Origin: Palaemon carinicauda
Lineage: Eukaryota > Arthropoda > Malacostraca > Decapoda > Palaemonidae
Assembly: GCF_036898095.1 (NCBI RefSeq)
Contig: NC_090750.1
Location: 85,259,075-85,323,074, forward strand
Length of the DNA: 64,000 nucleotides
Reading direction: 5' to 3'
Below, piece after piece: positions 55,463-64,000 of the stretch. Every line of letters begins with the position of its first letter. The first letter of the stretch is position 1. The position numbers and the translations under genes were made by a program. Under the pieces are notes generated by a model. That model was not told where the DNA came from and did no database searches. It was given only the letters and a program-made list of their open reading frames with translations.

Positions 55463-57840
55463 CTACAGGGGGGCTGTGAGGCTTGACGCTAAGAAGCCGA
55501 AGGGGAATCTTGTCTGGGTTGAGCTGACGAGGAGTGGGGACCGTCTGGAGCAACTCTTCTGTGCGTAGGACGTCTTGTCGCTAGGGGCCTGGACTCTCCT
55601 GCCTCCTTGATTTTCCTCACTCTCTCCATCGCTTCCTCCACTGCCTTCAGGGGAAAGACGGAGTTGCCCCACACCGGGGAGTTCCTCAGGCACCTCACCT
55701 CCCTCTCGGGTAGCCTACAGATTAGTTTATTGAGGACGGGGTGTCTCTTTCGTAGGACCCAGTTGGCCGTCTGCGTGAGGGACTGGAAGGTGAGGAACTT
55801 CATTGCCTTTCCCCCTAAGAGGATCAGTTCTTTAAGAAATGTTTGATTTTCCGGCACAGAGATCATGAGACGACTGGAAACCTACTAGGGTACAGGCCCA
55901 CCAGTCCAGCCAAGACGTGACGTTGACTATGTCCTGGGCTGTGTCCTCCATCATTGCGGCCTCCACTGGGGAAAAACACACTGGGGCAGAGGAGGCCCTG
56001 TCTTCTGCACTGCCCTGGTTAAGCATGGCTATCGCCGCTTCGACTGCGCGGGGGGCCCCCGCCCCGACCGTCCGGGACGTAAAACCGTTTCTGCGTTCTT
56101 AGGCCTGGAAGCAGCTTGAAGGACCCTTGGGCCCTGAGGGAGTCCGCTTGACCCGCGACGTATCTGTCGACATGGTCCATCCCCAATTTAACGTCCGGCG
56201 CTAGAGGAAGGGTTAGAGACAGCTTTTGTTGGACAGGGTTGTCTACCAACCTGCCCAGACCCGAGAGCCAAGCCTGCTCCGTCGAGGGTTTCGGGTCATC
56301 TAGCCTGTGGTGCCGCCTGATCAGCGACAGCACCTTTCTGTAGGTGGAAACGTCCACTGCCGAGCACTCTCCCCCTTCTATTAGGCCTTTCACTACCTGA
56401 TCTTCTGCGTCGGGCACCCCGTCGGTCACAGATGGAGCCACGTGGGAGGCTAGGTCCTCTCTCTACCGCCGTACCAATGGCGCGATAACTTCCAGTACTA
56501 GTGGATCCGCTGAGACGGAGGTAGCCGTCGTGGGTCTACCCCCTACCGTGGAACTCCGTGGGGCCGGGGGTCTACGATAAGCTTCCGGTTGCTCAGGGCG
56601 CTTGGGTAGAGCTGCCGTGGAACCGGGGATAGGGGCCATGCTGCCGGGCCGAAGGAGCGGCTCTCTCCGCTGGGCGGATGGAGCCGGTGCCTTCGTGGGC
56701 TTGGGCTTGGCGAAGCCGACTCGTGCTGACGGCTTCGAGCGACGGACGGACCGACTCGAGGCCCCGTGTCGCGAGGGCGAAAAAGCGGCTCTAGGGAGCC
56801 ACCCGGAAGAGCCTGGAGCGGAGGCTGCATTGATGAGTTCGCTGCGGGGAATAGTCACACGGACCAACTTATCTCTGGACGAACGCCCTTTCTTATGCTT
56901 CCTCTTGGAGTTCCTTGCACGTTTCCTGGATGGGGCTGATCGCGAGCAAGCCCTTCTCCTCGGAACCTCTTCCGCTTCTTTCTCCACTACCGGGGACTGA
57001 AATCTTCCGAGGAGGACGAGTCCGACGAGGATGGTGAAGAGGAGGGCGATGACGAGGAGGAAGAAGAGCTCGCCGAGTCCTCCGATGCTGATGTAGGGTC
57101 CACATGTTGTTTCACCGGCATGAACGGCTGCATAAAGTTGGGTGGGAGCGTCGACGACGGCGCCGGGGGAGTCCGTAAAGTCTTCTTAGAAGCGAACCAG
57201 AAGCCGAACTCTTCTTCTTGCCGCATCGGCGACCTAAAGGGCGTCCTAGACGCCATCCACGCAATGGAGTCGGGGTCCGACGAACCTGTCGGCGGTCTCT
57301 CCTTGTCCGCTTCTCCCCCGGGGGCTGAAGTACCTGAAACACATAGCCACGATGCGGGGGAAGGGGCAGGAGCAGCCTTCCCCCACACTGGGTCTTCGGT
57401 CGAGGCGGGCCCTGTAGGCACCAGAACCTCGTCTCCCGAGCACACTCCCGCCCCCCACACGCCTGCGAAGAAACAACATCCCCCACATCAGGAACATCAG
57501 ACTCATAGGGAGCGGCAATGGGCCGCTTCCCCGCAACGGACTTACCTCGTCCCCTACTCTGGGTAGGGGAACCTCTCTCCGACGGAGCCGTGGGCTAAGC
57601 TAAGGGCGAGGCGGTGACCGCCTTCTTAGGGGATCTCTTGGACGCCTTCTACTTCTTTGTCCCGTACAAGGCCCACTGGATTTCAGACCAGGACTCACAC
57701 TCCGGACACGTGGCGGACGGAGAACACACACTACCCCTGCACGACGAACACATGGTATGCGGATCAACCTCCGGTTTAGAGAGAAACGCACCACACGATT
57801 TACCGGCATTAGGCCCGGGGCAACGATGTTGGTGTTCCAT
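55463..57840 (-). pseudogene. DIRS gag-like region, interrupted
   Basis: It starts at a probable Met (57840) with MEHQHRCPGPNAGKSCGAFL and a cysteine cluster DPHTMCSSCRGSVCSPSATCPECESW, a zinc-binding style N-terminus. An in-frame TAG follows the YGTKK at 57651. Then a Ser/Arg-rich, Lys-rich middle (56987-56463), a conserved-looking core with YRKVLSLIRRHHRLDDPKPS, EQAWLSGLGRLVDNP and LGMDHVDRYVAGQADSLRAQ (56441-56019), and a C-terminal part (55866-55489). Gag would package element RNA. At least one stop and several frame changes are present. Confidence 0.75.
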
Positions 57841-58012
57841 AATAGAACACAAAGGCACCAAGCAACACAAGAACACAGGGGAAAGAGGTGGATGAAGGAT
57901 ACAAGGGAATCGGTAAACATGCGGTAACCATGTGGGGACACAAAGGATCGGGGACACAAAGGGTCGCACGGGATGTGAGAGAGTGGCAAGATGTTAATCA
58001 AGCCGCAACCAG

Positions 58013-58195
58013 AAGCTTACTGGTGACCGAGACCTAGCCCCACGCTCTTGCTGACCCGGGTCGCCTCAGGGCGAGTATTCATCCGCCACAGAGGGACCCA
58101 CTATAGAAGTCGGAGATAGGGGAAACTACACAAAATTCTGGTCGGTTGGGAGGAGAATCCCAGATACTACTAAGAAAGTAGTTCGAGGTAAGTAC
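58013..58195 (-). repeat. Inverted terminal repeat (5' end of the DIRS element)
   Basis: On the plus strand it runs AAGCTTACTGGTGACCGAGA to GTAGTTCGAGGTAAGTAC. The outer sequence GAGGTAAGTAC is a perfect match to the consensus 5' splice site on this strand; the partner repeat offers the same on the other strand. Confidence 0.95.
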
Positions 58196-58453
58196 TCAGT
58201 GTTGGAACAAATATGTTTTCAGCATAGCTAAAATTAGTCATAAACTTTTACATGTTGTGTCAAAAACCCTCCGCTAGTTAGCGGAGGTAGCAGGGGGTAG
58301 ACCAGTCACACTGCTCACATACTCACTGAGTGTATTACGTCACTTTTGTTTTTGGCTTGGTAGAGTGAAGTCATGCTGTTTTGCTCTTCTGTTAACCTTA
58401 ATTAATTCTTACCTGGTCGTCAACTAAATGTCTCTCTCACAGGTGTATCGGAT

Positions 58454-58917
58454 TTGTTGAGGTTTGCAACAATTCATGTTTGTACCGGCATTGCGGACTG
58501 CCATTGCGGCATGTTTATGTCAGTGGAGGAGACAGATCCTTACCGCCTTTGCACTGTATGCAGACGACACTTTTGCTGCACGCAGACTTCTCCTTGCAAA
58601 GAGTGTCAGGGGTGGCCATCCCAAGAATTGGCACCGAGTCTCTGCCATGTTGCCCAGTGGCGAGACAAATAAGCCCCTACTTTTTAACAGCATTTCCATT
58701 TCCCTGCCCTCTTCCTACCTCCGCCCTTCCTGAAAGCGAGTGGGCTGAGGTGGTCCAAAAGGCAGAGTGCTCTCAGGATCTTTTCGAGAAGAGGTCTAGG
58801 GGCAGGCGCAGAACCATTCCTCAATCCCAAACCTGCAAGTCTGGCCACTGTTCGCACTTAAGGGTAAGAATCATTGACGGCAACAGCTCAGTTGATCAGG
58901 GAGTCCTGCGAAGTTGA
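58454..58917 (+). pseudogene. DIRS gag-like N-terminus with cysteine cluster, frameshifted
   Basis: 58454-58672 reads CHCGMFMSVEETDPYRLCTV, CRRHFCCTQTSPCKECQGWP. The pattern D-P-Y/H-x2-C-x2-C-R-x3-C-x5-C-x-E-C-x2-W is shared with the complete DIRS element (57760-57660), so it is a family hallmark. The reading then changes frame and continues to 58917 (SEWAEVVQKAECSQDLFEKR). Probably a zinc-binding gag domain. Confidence 0.68.
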
Positions 58918-59978
58918 CCTTCATGACTCCATGCCACCTCCAAACAACTCTCCGGCAGGAGAAACGTCGCTGCACCGACAAGTTCCTTAACACAGCCCCC
59001 ATCTCAGGAGTAACCTGTTCGAGAAGTGGGAGACTACATTGCCCTGCCTTTTCAACACCCAGTTAGCCAACAAGTTTGCTGTCTAATGATCCAGGAAGGT
59101 GACAACCTTACATAGAGACAGCATAAGTCTCTTAATACTTCTCCAAAGCCTTCAAGGTTGATAACCATGTTTATTTTGCAAAGTAAATTAATGCACCCAA
59201 CCACTGGTCAAGCCAGAACACAGCATCGAGAGGCCAAAGCCAAAGCCTCCATGGCTGACTCAGCGGCAGAGAAGGACAAACTAACGAGTCTACCTATAGA
59301 GGTGCAGATGTGGTGTTCTTTGGTGTATACTGTAGTACCTCCATTGCCTCAAGAGTGGGGGAGGCAAGATCTTCTTTGACCTGCCAGATATAAGAGAATT
59401 TTCAGAGCCACAGACACGATTATTCCATCCCCTCCAAAGCCAAGTCTGCAAGATCCAACCAGGGCAACTCCAAAGGACTTTGAACCTTGAGGGGCATCGA
59501 AATGTCGATTAACTACTGAATTCCTCCCCCAGGCCACTGTACTCACGAATGAGAGCAAGAACCTTTACAAATGAGCTCAACTCAGGGTAATAAACCTCCA
59601 TTGGTTTTGGACCCCTGCACACCCTCGTCCTGCCACAGGGGAGGGTGAGACACCACACAATGAAGAATCTACTCTCACGAGTACTACCGCGCCATCCCCA
59701 AGACAGAACACTATATGTAATCTGGGGCTGATAAAGGCCCGGGCAAGATTACAGAAACAGGAGTTCTCCTCATACCCAACCAGCAGGCAAATGGTGAAGC
59801 ACACTATTCTTTGGCACCAAGGGTCAGGGCAGAGGGTTACCGTTGGCCCTGTGCCCGGAAGCACAGAGTAAGACATTCTTCACCTACCAAAGCGAGTAGT
59901 GTACAATATGAGCTTAAGTACGCAATTGAATTGTACCGTCCATTTCATTGAGAGCCACTCTGCAAAGGAGGGAGGAGA

Positions 59979-60605
59979 TGATGGGTGCCCTTCACCCCTC
60001 CCGAAAGAGAGGTTGTGTCGCAGGGAACCCTGTGTCTGTGGTCATCTGCTGAGAGAGAGTCAGAATCAGCATCAGAGGACGAGGAAGCCAAGGAGGAGTT
60101 GGACGAGGAAGAAAAATGCTCACCCTACTTTCTCTTTCTGGCTCTGCACACAGAGCAGCCGAGGTCTGAGCGACCACCGAAGACGACACGACCCCAGTTG
60201 ATTTGTAACATCCTCTTCATCGAGAGCCACTCTGCAAAGGAGGGAGGAGTTGACGTCACATGACCAGAAAGGAAGGGAGATGGAGGTCGTCGTAGCTCCT
60301 CCGTCAACCTCTATCCCGGCCGCCACTGGTTAACAGGACTCAGGCCACACACAGGGCCAGCACACCAAGACCAGGCCTCGGGTACCCTTCACCCCTCGCA
60401 AAAGTTAGGTTGAGTCGCGGGGAACCCTGTCCCTGTCCTCTTCTCCTGCTGGGTAAAAGTCGGAATCGGAGTCAGAGGACGAGGAAGCCAAGGAATTCGA
60501 TGAGGAAGAAAAATGCGCACACCACTTCCTCTTTCTGGCTCTGCAAGCAGAGCAGTCGAGGTCTGAGCAACCAACGAAGACGGCACTACCTCAGAGGAAG
60601 AAACC
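59979..60605 (+). repeat. Imperfect duplication of an acidic gag segment
   Basis: 59979-60190 and 60382-60605 are about 80 percent alike by eye: GGTGCCCTTCACCCCTC.CG, GTCGC.GGGAACCCTGT, CAGAGGACGAGGAAGCCAAG, TTCCTCTTTCTGGCTCTGCA and GCAGAGCAG. Each unit encodes ESES-EDEEAKE-DEEEKC followed by FLFLALxxEQ. A shorter unit (GAGAGCCACTCTGCAAAGGAGGGAGGAG) at 59948 and 60220 marks the duplication edges. Confidence 0.82.
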
Positions 60606-60720
60606 ACACGGGTTGCTCCCACAGAAGCCACAACACTGGGGTACACTAATCACTGAGGAAGGGAAGGCACACTCACAAGGTCTCGCAATCCATGTGGACG
60701 AGAGGGGCCAGAGACACAAA

Positions 60721-61208
60721 CAATGAAACCTTTAGACCTTTATCTCTATGAAAACATTTAGACCTTTATCTTTAAGCAAACATTTCTGTGTTTTTTCATA
60801 GGTTTGTTACGAAAATTTGATTATTTCTAAGGGGAATATTATCAGAAAATCATCTCTTTGAAATCTTTGAAAATATAGACAATAAAATACTAGAAACAAT
60901 GACATTCCCTTCTACTGGAATACAGGTGGGTAAATATACGATACTTAAATTTCTAGCCAAATATATGAGCCATGTACTTTCTATCCAGTGTTTTTCATAA
61001 AAAGAAAAAAAAATATTTGGGAAACCAGGGTTTTGGGTGGGGATACAACAAAAAGGAGTGCTTTACAGAAATAGTAATGGTCAGAAATATATAGTAAACA
61101 TTAGATAATTAGGTTTAAATAATACGTGGTTCGTGAAAATGGCATAAAACTAAAGTATCCTAATTAAACCTACCCATACTTCACTGTACAGTAGTTCATA
61201 TCACATCC
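60721..61208. other. Spacer between the DIRS gag fragment and the (TA)n block
   Basis: AT-rich, a short duplication of TTTAGACCTTTATCT at 60731 and 60758; no other feature seen. Confidence 0.6.
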
Positions 61209-61640
<432 letters not shown>

Positions 61641-64000
61641 ATATATTTATATATGTGTGTAAGTAAATTGTTTATGAATCATTTTTTTTTACATACATGA
61701 TATAGGCCAACAACTAGCTCACAAAAATCTAAAAGAAAAAAAAAATATTCAGGTGGTGAGTAGCAAAGTTGGCCATAATTTTTTATATCTCACATCGAAT
61801 TTTTTTTTCCTCATAAAATAAAACATGTTCAAAATAAGCTAAACCTTTGAGAAATGCAAATCATATTCCCAAATACAACAAGTTTTCAATCTCTAATATT
61901 ACTGTGCTAAAAATTGATCGAGTGCCTCTTTTATCAACATCCTTGCCCCCGGGACAGCTCTCCATATGGTTCAAAGAAATAAAATGATAAGGTACAACTT
62001 GGAGAAGACACTGCATCTGTATATAGATTATAATGCACTTCCACTTGGCTTTATTCTAAGAGATTTGCTGTAAAATGAAATGTAAATTTCAAAATACTGT
62101 ACACGGTAAATTTCTAAATTACGGCAGTAAAGGACAACAATTGACAGTCTAAAATCTGATTTTCCTATTTCTATACAAGATTTTAAATGATTCCAGCTCC
62201 TAGGTTATGTTGGGAGGAAAGCCCTAGGTTAGGTTTGGTGGAAAGCTTGTTTGTTTTTCAGTCATAACTTTGAATTTTAATCCATCTAAAATTTGATGAA
62301 TATGGGTTTCCAATTATTTGATCAGAACATTTCAAAGTACCCATAAATATATCGGGAACATTTCTTAATTTTGTTAGTATGAAAATAAATTTATTAAATA
62401 TTTACCAACATTTTAATTAGGCTACTGACCCGGTCCATCCCAACCAACTACAAAGGCTCCTTCAACTTAGGTCCAACTATTTACCAAAACAACAGAAAAG
62501 AGCCCACTAAACAAACAAAACTACCTTAAATGTCTTTTTTATTATTGTAAACATGTTTAAACAGTAATTAAACATATCGGCTGACATAATCAGTACTTTT
62601 TGTTTTGTACTATGTCTGGTGGCTGCTAATCTTAGCAACTAGCTACGTGAGTGTCACATGGCGTGGGTGGCCTTTGTTTAAAATTATTTATCTATACGTG
62701 ACATGGGATACCATGCCATTGTACTAATACAGTGTTATACTTCACTTTGACCATGTGGCAACAGAATGGTTAAGCTCTTAATTGATCATTTATTGAATAA
62801 AAATGCATACAAGTTTTGATAAACAAACAAACAAGTAAATAAATATATAAATAAGTAAACAACTAAACATGCAGTTAGCATTGATAGTTTGAAGATTTGA
62901 ACATTCTACCTATATTTCTAAAATAAATATGTATGTATTTCCAGTGGTTTTAGTTGGTTTGGTAAAGATGATACTGCTTCATTTTTACTAGAAATGGAAA
63001 GCTCTACTGATAAATGAGCCCCCCTCCAAGACTAACAATAATAAAAGACCTAAATGGGAATCAGGATCTTAGGACTGAGGGAAAAATGAAAATAAGTAAA
63101 CACTGAAAGATATAGGAGCCCTTGTATATCAGCGGCCAGTTCCTACCATGTGGATTAAGAATGGACATGGAATAACCTAAATCTTCCCCCCTAACCTAAC
63201 CTACAAGCAATGTCCTTACCTACTTACCTAACGGGGTGGGGGGGGGGGGCTAACGTCCCATGCGACCCCCTTACACTGTTGTATTCCAAGTTAGCTATAA
63301 TAATACAAACAGGTGGCCGCTATGATACATACACCCCAATATATATCCTAAACTAACCTAGGATAGCTTTTCAGAGAAAAATTGTCAGGACTATTATAAA
63401 ATAAAAACATTGGGAAATTATATCTTCTATATAATCCTAAATTGAAACAATAACACAAAATGAATGTATGAAAGTGTGGTCCAAGTTTTAAAATGGCATC
63501 AGAAATTCTTTCTCCAATGTTAACTAAAAAATGGAGGTATATGATCACGAATTTGGTACTCCTATTTCACAAAGAAACGACCCAAGAACGTAAAGTAATA
63601 TATAAGAGAAACTCATGCACCCAATATGTTTTTCTCTACACCGCCAGGAACCTATAGTATTGTCAAAGGTTAAAAGTATTGTATCATATAGAAACCAAGT
63701 TATGTTACAGTTTGGCTAGTCTACCTCTACATGTTCCCTAAGATCGCCAATTTCAGCTTTACTTTATAGACGTAAAAACTATATACACCAATTAACGAAA
63801 CCATAAATATAATACATAGCATAAATGACTTACCTATTTAAGATATAGCAAATAGTCCGCATGCCTATAATGCGGTGAAGTTGCTTAAAAGGAATGGAAA
63901 GGTGCAACTTCATTAGCCAAACTATTTCAAAACAAATAAACAGGCGAATAAATTCCCGTCCTTTCAACGCTAACAAACAACCTGGATGATCACCCTATGA
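61641..64000. other. Right end of the window, AT-rich, no supported gene
   Basis: No long open frame or repeat family is recognised. A G-run lies at 63234-63251 and a short AAAT/AAAC-rich tract at 62820-62870. If the host gene has a distant 5' UTR exon it could be here; GTAAGT at 63833-63828 on the minus strand is a consensus donor but unsupported otherwise. Confidence 0.4.

Larger units (their letters stand above)
52072..58213 (-). mobile_element. Structurally complete DIRS-type (tyrosine-recombinase) retrotransposon
   Basis: The 6.1-kb element has the full DIRS layout. Inverted terminal repeats lie at 58013-58195 and 52103-52285 (both 183 bp). An internal complementary region at 52348-52450 repeats, inverted, the outer edges of both ends. 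On the minus strand come a gag-like region (57840-55463), reverse transcriptase (55199-54606), RNase H (54595-53764, frameshifted) and tyrosine recombinase (53734-52763). DIRS elements replicate through a circular intermediate built on the internal complementary region and integrate by recombination without target duplication. Gag and RNase H contain stops or shifts, so this copy is probably inactive but young. The region is much GC-richer than its surroundings. It lies upstream of the host start codon, same orientation. Confidence 0.92.
58214..60720 (+). mobile_element. DIRS-like fragment in opposite orientation: terminal repeat and gag
   Basis: 58250-58400 (GTTAGCGGAGGTAGCAGGGG, GTAGACCAG, CACTGAGTGTATTACGTCAC) matches the terminus at 46300-46440. 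It is followed by a plus-strand gag-like frame with the same cysteine pattern as the complete element, and later acidic segments that are locally duplicated. No RT or recombinase follows; (TA)n begins 500 bases further on. It abuts the complete DIRS element within a few bases. Confidence 0.72.

Noticed and set aside
56602..57566. Plus-strand frames of 132 and 148 codons in the GC-rich DIRS body
   Set aside because: Opposite-strand shadows of the gag region; no motif and no consistency with element structure.

Overview
The window looks like decapod crustacean nuclear DNA, most probably from a penaeid shrimp. This is inferred from very AT-rich, repeat-loaded sequence, long (TA)n, (GA)n and (TG)n microsatellites, many DIRS-type retroelements, an RTE-like retrotransposon and a tRNA-derived SINE of a kind I associate with shrimp. 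No database search was possible.

One host gene dominates. On the minus strand, thirteen coding exons between 44030 and 6997 join with GT-AG introns and consistent phases into exactly 819 codons (2457 nt). They encode the N-terminal part of a KMT2C/KMT2D-type (MLL3/4; Drosophila Lpt) chromatin protein: an AT-hook-like segment, an extended PHD module, PHD2, a diverged PHD3, a further zinc module, an Arg/Gly-rich linker and the first half of another PHD finger. The rest of the gene, including any SET domain, would lie beyond coordinate 1. The ATG has an in-frame stop just upstream, so 44030 is the probable translation start. The introns range from about 0.2 to 10.6 kb and hold most of the mobile elements.

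Layout from left to right: 1-6996 is intron or downstream sequence with a piggyBac-like MITE and decayed repeats. 6997-9276 holds exons 13-11. 9.5-12.5 kb is a DIRS relic. Exon 10 is at 13.4 kb. 14.4-17.4 kb is a decayed DIRS-like element still bounded by 160-bp inverted repeats. A second MITE is at 18.0 kb, exon 9 at 19.9 kb, a 197-bp foldback element at 21.2 kb, exon 8 at 24.5 kb and a SINE at 26.0 kb. A 2.96-kb RTE-like element with a near-complete reading frame and a 10-bp target duplication occupies 27.2-30.2 kb. Exons 7-5 lie at 30.5-32.1 kb with a third MITE between them. Then come microsatellites, a zinc-knuckle retroelement trace (35.8 kb), exon 4 (39.9 kb), a Tigger/pogo relic (40.6-42.0 kb) and exons 3-1 (42.8-44.0 kb).

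Upstream of the start codon, 44-64 kb is repeat-dominated: an RTE-like relic, DIRS fragments (46.3-50.4 kb), a structurally complete DIRS element (52.07-58.21 kb) with 183-bp inverted terminal repeats, an internal complementary region, gag-like, RT, RNase H and an intact tyrosine-recombinase frame, another DIRS gag fragment in opposite orientation (58.2-60.7 kb), and a 0.4-kb (TA)n block. I see no prokaryotic features, no CRISPR array, no rRNA and no free-standing tRNA gene. I did not find a clearly new biological system. The most notable items are the hidden PHD3 exon, the textbook DIRS architecture with a splice-donor-like motif in its termini, and a TTAA-flanked palindromic MITE family.
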